From positions 1 to 6,403 of the forward strand of contig JAFMSB010000102.1 of NCBI GenBank assembly GCA_017353815.1: a DNA stretch of 6,403 nt. The letters run 5' to 3'. The DNA comes from Methylocapsa sp. (GTDB taxonomy: Bacteria > Pseudomonadota > Alphaproteobacteria > Rhizobiales > Beijerinckiaceae). The translations under genes were made by a program, and so were the position numbers. Shown one piece after another: positions 1 through 6,039 of this stretch; positions within the stretch are counted from its first letter, which is position 1, and the number at the start of each line of letters is the position of its first letter. The notes below the pieces were generated by a model, which was not told where the DNA came from, made no database searches, and worked only from the letters and a program-made list of their open reading frames with translations.

Positions 1-322
1 AAGCAAATACCAGGGATTGTCCTCGGCTTTGGTTTTCGGAGCCACTTGAAGACTTTATCTTTTTTAGAGGGCTGTTTTTTGTCGAAACTGTAATGACAAC
101 CGTAAGTTAGATGCGATCCATTTTTCTTGAATTCTGCACCGGAAGCGTCACGGCTGCGGGACGCGGCGCACCTTGATTTCTGGGGCGACTAAGTTATGAC
201 CGGTTGCAGGCTTGGCAGAGGCTTATCTTTGCGGATCAACCCTCCTTCTGCAATTGAACGCCCGGACTGAGGGCGGTAGTATGCGCGGCAAAATCTCCGC
301 GGCGCGGCATGCTGGCGCTGGA
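1..322. other. Left-edge non-coding stretch, no supported gene
   Basis: This stretch precedes the 3' end of the leftmost operon and carries no convincing gene in either direction. The first ~130 bases are visibly richer in A and T than the rest of the window and contain two runs of six T (about 61-65 with its flank, and 75-80). The only open frames are tiny: a 21-codon frame at 111-176 without a ribosome binding site, and a 35-codon frame from 281 that has a GAGGG-like sequence upstream but runs antisense into the ATPase gene. A 5-bp hairpin (259-263 with 271-275) lies about 50 bases past the ATPase stop but lacks a U-tract. The stretch probably holds the end of the leftward transcript and perhaps regulatory sequence for a gene beyond the edge; I cannot assign a specific site. 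Confidence 0.5.
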
Positions 323-1030
323 TCAAAGGCGGCCGGCCATAAGCGCCAATATGTCCCCTTTCAGTTTGGCTGCATGCGCTTGGGATAATGCCCGCCTTGG
401 AGTTTCGACCGCGCGATCGGCGACAACCCGCCCGGGCGCCGGCGATAAAACGATGATGCGGTCCGCAATGGCAATTGCTTCATCGACATCGTGAGTAACA
501 TGCAAGACCGTCGCCTTGCGTTTCAGCACGAGGGCCAAAAGCTCCTCGCGCAGTTTCGCAGCAAGTGCCAAATCCAGCGACACAAAGGGTTCGTCAAGCA
601 GAAGAAGCTCTGGTTTCACCGCAAAGGCGCGGGCAATCGCCACGCGGCGGGCAAGGCCAAGCGATAATTCTCCCGGGAAATGATCGAGATGTTGTGTAAG
701 ATGCAGCGCCGCAGCGAGTTCCAACGCTTCCTTCCCGGCTTTGGCGCCAACAAAGACAAGATTCTGCGCCACTGTGCGCCACGGCAAAAGCCGCGGCTCT
801 TGAAAGACCATGCCGATTTTCGTAGCCGGGGGCATAACGAGGCGTCCGTCGAAATCGGAATCGAGGCGGGAGATGATCCGTAACAGGGTCGTCTTCCCGC
901 AGCCCGATGGCCCAAGGAGTGCGCAAATCTCGCCCTGGGCCAAGCTAAAAGCAATATCGCGGAGTATCAGGCGCTCTTTGCCCGCAGCGGTTCGAAGAAC
1001 CTTCTTTACAACAGAGACTTCAAGCTCCAT
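323..1030 (-). CDS. ABC transporter ATP-binding protein, NitT/TauT/SsuB-type importer
   Basis: This is the cytoplasmic ATPase that would power the importer formed with the next two upstream genes. The 235-residue product has the usual length for the nitrate/taurine/sulfonate family. Visible motifs are Walker A G40-PSGCGKT, Q-loop Q77 in VFQEPRLLPW (the RLLPW stretch is typical of this family), Walker B LLLLDE ending at D146-E147, D-loop SLD at 151-153, and switch histidine H180 in VTHD. The ABC signature is unusual: it reads LSLGLARR at 122-129 where LSGGMxQR is expected, so the second conserved position is Leu instead of Gly. The chosen ATG gives a normal N-terminus and overlaps the permease stop by 11 bp; the open frame extends 92 codons further upstream, but that extension lies inside the permease gene and looks non-native. 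No strong Shine-Dalgarno is visible, so translation is probably coupled to the permease. The substrate cannot be read from the ATPase. Family is certain, specificity unknown. Confidence 0.93.
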   Translation of the reverse strand: MELEVSVVKKVLRTAAGKERLILRDIAFSLAQGEICALLGPSGCGKTTLLRIISRLDSDFDGRLVMPPATKIGMVFQEPRLLPWRTVAQNLVFVGAKAGKEALELAAALHLTQHLDHFPGELSLGLARRVAIARAFAVKPELLLLDEPFVSLDLALAAKLREELLALVLKRKATVLHVTHDVDEAIAIADRIIVLSPAPGRVVADRAVETPRRALSQAHAAKLKGDILALMAGRL

Positions 1031-1817
1031 GCGCGGGCCGCCAGCGGGAAACGCGCCGCTCGAATGGCTGCACGAAGAAGGTGTCGATTGCGAGCATGAG
1101 AGCGGCAAAGGGGATAGCATAGGCAAGGAGCCGCGCGACGTCGAAGAGTTGAAACGCAATGCCAATTTCAAAACCCACGCCGCTCGACCGGCCAAGCAGC
1201 TCGGCAACAAGGATGATTTTCCACGCAAGCGAAAGACCCGAACGCGCAGAGGCAGCGAAATAGGGCGCAAGCTGCGGAGCCACGACATGCCTTGCGATGC
1301 GGCCAAATGGCACCTCGAAGACTTGCGCCATCTCTTCCAGGCTCTTGTCGAGAGCCCTGGCGCCCTCCCGCATTGTCACGGCCATATTTGGCAGTTTTGT
1401 CAGAGCGACGGCGACAATCGCGGCGGCGTCGGTCAGTCCGAGCCAGATATAGGCCAGGACGATAAGGACAAGGGCCGGCATGTGAAGGAGCAGAATGAGG
1501 AGAGGATCGCAAAAGCGGTCAATGGTCCTGCTCCGGCCCATGGCCACGCCAAGGCCAGTCCCCAGCGTCATCGCCAGAGAAAAGGCAGCCACAACGCGAG
1601 CAAGCGTGACCGCCAGATTGAAGAGCAGCGCGCCCGATCTTGCCTCCCTTCCAATCACGGAGGCAACAGTGAGCGGTGCAGGCAGCAGGTTGTTTGCGGC
1701 GTAGCCTGCCGCCAGCTGCCAGATAACAATCAGCAAGACAAGCGGCGCAATCCGCAGCACGAGCACGCTAGGGCGTCTCGTGCGCCCCATCCACCTGCCG
1801 GTAGAAAATGCTGTCAT
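1020..1817 (-). CDS. ABC transporter permease, NitT/TauT/SsuC-type (BPD_transp_1 family)
   Basis: The 265-residue integral membrane protein is the inner-membrane channel subunit of the importer, expected to work as a homodimer. Hydrophobic segments lie at about residues 22-41, 66-95, 103-125, 128-145, 190-208 and 230-250, matching the six-helix family fold. The cytoplasmic EAA-type loop that docks on the ATPase is recognisable at about 152-200 (from EGARALDKSLEEMAQVF through the GRIARHVVAP stretch). The ATG at 1817 is preceded by GGCGGAG at a 4-base spacing and makes a 50-bp overlap with the end of the substrate-binding gene. A second in-frame ATG at 1790 (residue 10) would cut the overlap to 23 bp; its upstream AGGTGG abuts the codon and looks too close, so I prefer 1817. 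The 3' end overlaps the ATPase start by 11 bp. The substrate is not predictable from the sequence. Confidence 0.92.
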   Translation of the reverse strand: MTAFSTGRWMGRTRRPSVLVLRIAPLVLLIVIWQLAAGYAANNLLPAPLTVASVIGREARSGALLFNLAVTLARVVAAFSLAMTLGTGLGVAMGRSRTIDRFCDPLLILLLHMPALVLIVLAYIWLGLTDAAAIVAVALTKLPNMAVTMREGARALDKSLEEMAQVFEVPFGRIARHVVAPQLAPYFAASARSGLSLAWKIILVAELLGRSSGVGFEIGIAFQLFDVARLLAYAIPFAALMLAIDTFFVQPFERRVSRWRPAHGA

Positions 1818-2880
1818 CGAGCTCCGCCGTGCCGCCGGTAAGCTCCGGGCCTCCGATGCGGGAAAGAATGCGGTAGAGTTGCCGCGCGTCTACCAACTCT
1901 TGAGCGGCGGAGCGGCGCGGAATACCCTCTATATAGGTCTTCCGGAAAAGCGCGAGTTCGGACGCATTCGTGATCCCGGCCTTTTTTCCGATCTCTTCCC
2001 AATAAGCGTCGGAATGAGCAAGAACCTCCCTTGCCTTTGCTGTGACTGCGAAAAACCGCGCGAGCGCGGGCCCACGGGTCTCGGCAAGTTTTTCGCTGAA
2101 CACATAGCCCACCATCGCGACCGGCTCTGCAGCGCCGAGGCGGCGCTCGACCTCGGCTATTGCGATGAGCCGCCGGTGGCCGCGCGATTCGAGCGCGGCG
2201 CAAAAGTTCCAATAATTTAGGGTCGCATCGGCCTCGCCGCTGAGCGCCTTTTGATAGAGCAGGGCAGGCGCGCCGTAAATGATGTCGGCCTCTTTGGCTA
2301 GATCAAGGCCGGATGATTTCGCGTACGCCTGAAGCAGCAGCCAGCTTTTATCGAGCGGGCCGCCAGCGACCGCAATTTTCCTTCCCCGCAAATCGCTCAA
2401 GGACTTTAGAGGTGAGTCCGGAGGCACAAGCAGCGCGCCCACAGCCGTCGAGTAGGGGAAAAAAACCAGCTTGCCGTCCAAGCTCCTCTGCCGCGCGGCC
2501 CACAGCCAATCGCTGAGGATGATGTCGGCCGAGCCGCCGAGCAAAGCGATCTTCGCGGCTTCCGGCGAGGCGACTTCGGTAACCGCGATATCGAGGCCGG
2601 CCTGCCTATCGAACCCCCGCGCTGCGGCAACTGCGAGCTCGAAGGCAAAAGTTCCGGTTTTTTGCGCCGCAATGCGGAGCCTCTCGGCGGCTTTGGCCTC
2701 CCGGACAAGCAAAGCCGCGGCGGGCAGAGCACAAAGGAACAGGAAAAAGCGGCGCGAGACCTCCCGTTGCCGCAGGGGCCTCTCCGTTCTTTTTCGGGAG
2801 CTCGCATCCGGAGACGGGCCGGCAACGCCGCCGCTTCCTGCCAAGTTTGGGTTGTCAATCGCTCGGGTCTCGGGATACAT
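1768..2880 (-). CDS. Periplasmic substrate-binding protein of NitT/TauT-type ABC importer, probable Tat signal
   Basis: This is the first gene of the leftward importer operon. From the ATG at 2880 the product is 370 residues. It has a long basic N-region, then SRRFFLF at 42-48, a close fit to the twin-arginine consensus (S/T-R-R-x-F-L-K). A hydrophobic stretch (49-59) and a likely cleavage site after AKA at 62-64 follow. The mature part begins RLRIAAQKTG and shows the NMT1/THI5-like/SsuA-type layout: SADIILSDWLWAAR near 117-130, then DLRGRKIAVAGGPLDKSW near 163-180 as the domain crossover. An AGG sits 8 bases before the ATG. The open frame continues to 2976, but that extension would overlap the cytochrome gene's start and ribosome binding site. 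An in-frame TTG at residue 13 is an alternative start. Position beside PQQ/lanthanide-associated genes suggests a ligand in methylotrophic metabolism, but this is inference; sulfonate, pyrimidine-like or metal-complex ligands are all possible. Confidence 0.87.
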   Translation of the reverse strand: MYPETRAIDNPNLAGSGGVAGPSPDASSRKRTERPLRQREVSRRFFLFLCALPAAALLVREAKAAERLRIAAQKTGTFAFELAVAAARGFDRQAGLDIAVTEVASPEAAKIALLGGSADIILSDWLWAARQRSLDGKLVFFPYSTAVGALLVPPDSPLKSLSDLRGRKIAVAGGPLDKSWLLLQAYAKSSGLDLAKEADIIYGAPALLYQKALSGEADATLNYWNFCAALESRGHRRLIAIAEVERRLGAAEPVAMVGYVFSEKLAETRGPALARFFAVTAKAREVLAHSDAYWEEIGKKAGITNASELALFRKTYIEGIPRRSAAQELVDARQLYRILSRIGGPELTGGTAELDDSIFYRQVDGAHETP

Positions 2881-2978
2881 ACCGGAAGCCTGACGAGAAT
2901 TTTCGCTGGCGCGGATTACTAGCCATGGGCAGGGCTGCATTGAAACGCAACTTGCTCGAGAAGGGAAGGAAGCCAAAG
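2881..2978. promoter_or_regulatory. Divergent intergenic region between importer operon and cytochrome c gene
   Basis: The 98 bases between the start codons of the leftward substrate-binding gene and the rightward cytochrome gene must contain the promoters of both, unless each is transcribed from further away. I see no hexamer pair close to the sigma-70 consensus in either direction. The best leftward candidate is a TTCAAT / TAGTAA pair spaced 17 bases, which is weak. The arrangement would allow shared regulation of the importer and the cytochrome. Confidence 0.4.
2963..2972 (+). promoter_or_regulatory. Strong ribosome binding site of the cytochrome c gene
   Basis: A purine-rich GGGAAGGAAG sits six bases before the ATG at 2979. 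It decides the start: an in-frame ATG at 2925 would add 18 charged residues ahead of an otherwise normal signal peptide and would put this ribosome binding site inside the coding region. Confidence 0.65.
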
Positions 2979-3377
2979 ATGAAACGCTACTATTTCGGTC
3001 TTGTTGCCATGGCTCTTGCCGCTGGGTCCGCCGGGGCTGCGCTGGCCGGGGGGGATGCCGCCGAAGGCGAGAAGATCTTTAATCAAAAATGCAAGGTCTG
3101 CCATCAGATCGGCGAGGGCGCGAAAAACTTCATCGGGCCGGAGCAAAACGCCCTCGTTGGCCGCAAGGCGGGTTCCGTGGCGGATTTCAATTATTCCGAA
3201 GCGATGAAATCGTCCGGCATCACCTGGGACGACACTACTCTCAACGAATTTCTGACCAATCCGAAGGCCAAGGTTCCGGGCACGAAAATGATTTTCGCCG
3301 GCCTGCCGAAGGAAAGCGACCGCGAAAATGTCATTGCCTACATGTCGCAGTTCGGCCCCGGCGGAAAGAAAAAGTAG
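2979..3377 (+). CDS. Periplasmic class I cytochrome c (cytochrome c2 / cH-like)
   Basis: The product is a 132-residue exported monohaem cytochrome c. Residues 1-23 form a Sec signal peptide (MKRYYFG start, hydrophobic core, cleavage after ALA). The haem site is C38-K-V-C41-H42, with H42 as one axial ligand and M104 in VPGTKM as the probable second. NYSEAMKSSGITW (71-83) and the C-terminal ENVIAYM helix (116-122) are typical of alphaproteobacterial c2-type cytochromes. The loop after the haem reads GPEQNALVGRKAG (53-65), where class I cytochromes usually have GPNLxGxxGRKxG; the conserved Leu and Gly are replaced by Gln and Ala. The protein ends in GGKKK. It is smaller than, and unlike, the cytochrome cL partners (MxaG/XoxG) of methanol dehydrogenase, so it more likely carries electrons from such a partner to an oxidase (cH-like role); that role is inferred. 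It stands alone on the plus strand between two minus-strand operons. Confidence 0.93.
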   Translation: MKRYYFGLVAMALAAGSAGAALAGGDAAEGEKIFNQKCKVCHQIGEGAKNFIGPEQNALVGRKAGSVADFNYSEAMKSSGITWDDTTLNEFLTNPKAKVPGTKMIFAGLPKESDRENVIAYMSQFGPGGKKK

Positions 3378-3386
3378 CAAATGATG

Positions 3387-4232
3387 CTACAGTCCCTCGC
3401 GGCGGGGTAACATTCCGCGCGAGGGGTCGTAAGCCACGATGGCCGCGGCAAGAAAGACAATTGCCGCGGCAAGCACAATCGTCAGCGCCCCAAGATTCGT
3501 CCTTTCGTAAAAGGCGAAACGGATGAGTTCGACCGCATGGGTGAAGGGATTGAGCTCGCAAATGAAGGCGAGCCACGGGCTGCTCTCCTTGACACGCCAC
3601 AATGGGTAAAGCGCCGATGAGGCAAAAAACATCGGGAAAATGACGAAGTTCATGATCCCGGCAAAGTTTTCGAGCTGTCTGACCAGCGAGGACAAGAGCA
3701 TCCCGAGCGCGCCGAGCATAATTCCAGCTAGAAGTATAGCCGGGAGGACTGTTAGGTAGCCCCAAGGCGATGGCGGCTCGATCTCCCAGAAATAGGCGAT
3801 GGCGAGAAACGCATAAACCTGGACAAGCGCCACCGCGGCTCCCGCGGCGAGTTTGGAGATCAACAGAAACCAGCGCGGGAATGGGCTTATAAGAAGCAGG
3901 CGCATGTTCCCCATCTCACGGTCATAGACCATCGAGAGCGAAGATTGCATGGCGCTGAAAAGCACAATCATCGCCATGAGGCCAGGAGCGATATAGACCT
4001 CATAGAGAACGTAAGTGTCATAAGGCGGAATGATCGAGACGCCGAGCACCGACCGGAACCCGGCGGCAAAAATAAAGAGCCAGACGAGCGGGCGCACCAG
4101 GGCCGATACGAAGCGTTCGCGCTGGTGCCAGTAACGCAGAGTCTCGCGCCAGACAATTCCGTTAAAGCAGCGGGCGTAGCTGACGAAGCCATAACCCCTT
4201 CGCCGCGCGGCCGCCGTCGCAGCGCCTCTCAT
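3387..4232 (-). CDS. ABC-2 type transporter permease of the PQQ-alcohol-dehydrogenase-associated / lanthanide (LutF-like) system
   Basis: This is the inner-membrane subunit of the right-hand ABC system, 281 residues and presumed homodimeric. An amphipathic N-terminus (about 17-40) leads to hydrophobic segments at about 45-62, 80-97, 124-148, 158-182, 190-212 and 247-267. Typical ABC2_membrane features are MRLLLISPFPRW (110-121) before the third segment and the conserved NPFTHAVELIRFA (228-240) near the end. The start overlaps the ATPase stop in a 4-bp ATGA, implying coupled translation. The family matches the 'alcohol ABC transporter permease' that accompanies PQQ-dependent dehydrogenases; LutF of Methylobacterium extorquens is the related lanthanide-cluster protein. 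The ABC-2 fold is mostly known from exporters, yet the operon contains a periplasmic binding protein, so direction of transport is not settled. It ends 9 bp from the convergent cytochrome gene. Confidence 0.9.
   Translation of the reverse strand: MRGAATAAARRRGYGFVSYARCFNGIVWRETLRYWHQRERFVSALVRPLVWLFIFAAGFRSVLGVSIIPPYDTYVLYEVYIAPGLMAMIVLFSAMQSSLSMVYDREMGNMRLLLISPFPRWFLLISKLAAGAAVALVQVYAFLAIAYFWEIEPPSPWGYLTVLPAILLAGIMLGALGMLLSSLVRQLENFAGIMNFVIFPMFFASSALYPLWRVKESSPWLAFICELNPFTHAVELIRFAFYERTNLGALTIVLAAAIVFLAAAIVAYDPSRGMLPRREGL
3394..3425. repeat. 8-bp inverted repeat at the convergent gene ends, possible terminator hairpin
   Basis: CCCTCGCG at 3394-3401 is the exact reverse complement of CGCGAGGG at 3418-3425, leaving a 16-base loop; two G-T pairs could extend the stem outward. 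It lies within the last dozen or so codons of the permease gene and just past the cytochrome stop. Neither strand has a U-tract after the stem, so it is not a canonical intrinsic terminator. It could still stall or protect transcripts where two genes end 9 bp apart. It may also be chance in GC-rich coding sequence. Confidence 0.35.
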
Positions 4233-5026
4233 TGCCGTCCTCCCCCATCCACGGCGGTCAGTTTTTCAAACGCTGCATGTATGTCTGCAGCATCTGCGCG
4301 CTCCGCGATTGCCGAGGCCTTGCCCTTGTCGAGAATCCGGCCGCGATGCAGAAGCACAACGTCGTCGCCGGCCTCAATTTCATCGATCAGATGCGTTGCC
4401 CAGAGCACCCCGATTGCGCTCTGTTTGACAAGGCCCCGGACGTGCTTCAAGATGCCTGCGCGCGCCTTGATGTCGAGGCCGGCGGTTGCCTCATCGAGCA
4501 GCAGCAATCGCGGCCGGTGCAGCAGCGCGCGGGCAATTTCGGCGCGGCGCATTTGGCCGCCAGAGAGGGTGCGCGCTTTGGCATTCCTGCTTGCGGATAA
4601 GCCGACCTGCTCCAATACCAAATCTGCGCGAAGCCTCGCCTCCCGCGCCGGAATGCCATGCAGCGCCGCGTGATAGGAGAGATTTTGGACGACCGTGAGA
4701 TCGAGATCGAGGGTTCGCGCTTGGAACACGGCGCCGAGCCGGCGCAGGGCTTCGCCCGGCGAGCGGTTGACGTCAAATCCGAATATCCGGATCTTCCCAA
4801 ATCTGGTTGCGTAGAGGCGGGTAATCAAACAATAAAGCGTGCTCTTGCCCGCGCCATTAAGCCCGAGAAGAACCGAAAAGCTCCCCGGTTCGACCTCGAA
4901 GGAAATATTTTCGAGTGCCTTGCGATTCCCATAGCTATAGCTCACGCCCAGCACCTCGAGCGCAGGGTGCGGACCGCCCATGCGGCCTCGAGCAAGCGGT
5001 TGCGGCTTCGGCGGCACAAAGCTCAT
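4229..5026 (-). CDS. ABC transporter ATP-binding protein, PQQ-alcohol-dehydrogenase-associated / lanthanide (LutE-like) system
   Basis: This 265-residue cytoplasmic ATPase is the partner of the ABC-2 permease encoded immediately downstream. All catalytic motifs are intact: Walker A G55-LNGAGKST, Q-loop Q102 in AVFQARTLD, signature LSGGQMRR at 154-161, Walker B LLLLDE ending at D178-E179, D-loop AGLD (182-185) and switch histidine H212 in ATHL. The GLNGAGKST and FQ-TLD-LTV pattern places it with the exporter-like CcmA/DrrA group rather than the SsuB group, matching its permease. It corresponds to the ATP-binding subunit family of the 'PQQ-dependent alcohol dehydrogenase system', to which LutE of Methylobacterium belongs. 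The ATG overlaps the beta-propeller stop by 4 bp, and its own stop overlaps the permease ATG by 4 bp. An ATG at residue 16 is a less likely alternative start. Confidence 0.92.
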   Translation of the reverse strand: MSFVPPKPQPLARGRMGGPHPALEVLGVSYSYGNRKALENISFEVEPGSFSVLLGLNGAGKSTLYCLITRLYATRFGKIRIFGFDVNRSPGEALRRLGAVFQARTLDLDLTVVQNLSYHAALHGIPAREARLRADLVLEQVGLSASRNAKARTLSGGQMRRAEIARALLHRPRLLLLDEATAGLDIKARAGILKHVRGLVKQSAIGVLWATHLIDEIEAGDDVVLLHRGRILDKGKASAIAERADAADIHAAFEKLTAVDGGGRQ

Positions 5027-6039
5027 TGGGGCGCGATTGCTACACCCCAGGGAAAGGAGCCAACTGGGATTGATTTAACGACCGTCAGGCTTGCCACATC
5101 GATCACCGAAACATCGTTCGAGACGCCGTTTGTCGCATAAAGAAATTTGCCATCGGGCGTAAACGCCAGCTGCCAGACTCGCTGGCCGACGAGAAGATAT
5201 TTCTTGACATTTTTTGTTGCCGAATCGATGGCCGCCACCCGGTTGGCAGGTCCGAGCGCAACAAATGCCATCTTGCCATCTTGCGTGAACCGCAGCCCAA
5301 CGGGCTGAATCATTTCTTTGGGCAGCCCTGGCACAGCAAAAGCAATCTTCTGCTTAACCTTAGGATTGGCCGTATCGATCACGCTCACCGTGCCGCCGAC
5401 CTCGGATGACACCCATAACTCCGAGCCGTCGGGCGTAAATTGCGCCACCCGCGGCCTTGCGTCGACAAGCACATTGGCGAAAATTTTGCGCGTGCGCGTA
5501 TCGATAAAATGCGCCATGTTTGTCGTCTCCGAGGTATTGACGAGCACTTTGCCGTCGGGGCTCAGGCCCATTCCCTCGGGCTCGACTCCCACCGGGATTT
5601 CGGTGATGACCTTGCGCGCCGCGGTATCGATTGCGGTCACCATATTGTCGTTCTCATTGGCAACGTAAAGTGTTTTGCTATCGGGGCTCAAAATGAGCAG
5701 CTCGGGATCGGGCCCCGATGGCAAGACCCCGGCGATCTTGCCTGTCTTGGTGTCGAGGATTTGAACGGAATCTTCCTCGCCCGCGCAAATGAAGAGCTGG
5801 CTGCCGTCGCCATTTAAAGCAATGCCTCGCGGCCGGCGCCCGACCGGAATGGTTTGTTTCACCTCCATTGTCCCGGTATCAATAACGGAGATGCTGTTGC
5901 CTTTTTCGTTGGACACATAGGCGGTGAAGGCGCAGGCGGGACGCGGTCCGGAAAAAGCGAGCAAAGCGACCGCAAGGCAAAATAGATTATGTTGGCTGTT
6001 CAAGCGGCTCGATGCCGTGCGCGTTACTGAAGCTTGCAT
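5023..6039 (-). CDS. Periplasmic YVTN-type beta-propeller protein, PQQ-dependent catabolism-associated
   Basis: The 338-residue exported protein has a signal peptide at 1-37 (hydrophobic LFCLAVALLAF, cleavage after ACA). The rest is seven repeats of about 41-44 residues, each with a YVSN/YVAN-like strand, an N-x-x-S-V-I-D-T turn, a V-x-x-x-I-P-V-G segment and a SPDG-type turn. The repeat cores fall near residues 41, 83, 125, 167, 209, 259 and 301, consistent with one closed seven-bladed propeller. Proteins of this family accompany PQQ-dependent alcohol dehydrogenases and the ABC genes seen here; their biochemical role is not established, and scaffolding or ligand presentation to the transporter is inference. 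The ATG at 6039 overlaps the upstream gene by 16 bp and has only a weak purine stretch before it; a TTG at residue 13 is an alternative. The 3' end is joined to the ATPase by an ATGA overlap. Confidence 0.92.
   Translation of the reverse strand: MQASVTRTASSRLNSQHNLFCLAVALLAFSGPRPACAFTAYVSNEKGNSISVIDTGTMEVKQTIPVGRRPRGIALNGDGSQLFICAGEEDSVQILDTKTGKIAGVLPSGPDPELLILSPDSKTLYVANENDNMVTAIDTAARKVITEIPVGVEPEGMGLSPDGKVLVNTSETTNMAHFIDTRTRKIFANVLVDARPRVAQFTPDGSELWVSSEVGGTVSVIDTANPKVKQKIAFAVPGLPKEMIQPVGLRFTQDGKMAFVALGPANRVAAIDSATKNVKKYLLVGQRVWQLAFTPDGKFLYATNGVSNDVSVIDVASLTVVKSIPVGSFPWGVAIAPQ

Noticed and set aside
25..66. GGCTTT/GGAGCC hairpin followed by a T run as a plus-strand terminator
   Set aside because: Two of six pairs are G-T, and the T run begins too far (more than 10 bases) after the stem to be a canonical terminator; no gene upstream is visible.
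259..275. Hairpin CGCCC/GGGCG downstream of the ATPase gene as an intrinsic terminator
   Set aside because: The stem is only 5 bp with a 7-base loop, and no U-tract follows on the minus strand.
281..388. 35-codon plus-strand frame with GAGGG-like sequence upstream
   Set aside because: It overlaps the ATPase 3' end antisense, has no recognisable features, and the spacing match is likely chance.
1031..1306. N-terminal extension of the leftmost ATPase by 92 codons
   Set aside because: It lies wholly within the permease gene, has a Ser/Leu/Arg-rich sequence without domain features, and family members start close to the ATG at 1030.
810..1841. Long plus-strand open frame of 343 codons antisense to the permease and ATPase
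   Set aside because: It is a shadow of the GC-rich minus-strand genes. The product is rich in Arg, His, Gln and Ser with no recognisable domain, and the minus-strand proteins have clear family motifs.
2925..2978. Upstream in-frame ATG for the cytochrome (18 extra residues)
   Set aside because: The strong ribosome binding site sits just before the ATG at 2979, which also gives a standard signal peptide; the extension would put a charged stretch ahead of it.
3945..4673. Plus-strand open frame of 242 codons opposite the ABC-2 permease and ATPase
   Set aside because: It is antisense to two well-supported genes, of low-complexity Ala/Ser/Arg composition, with no ribosome binding site or domain recognised.
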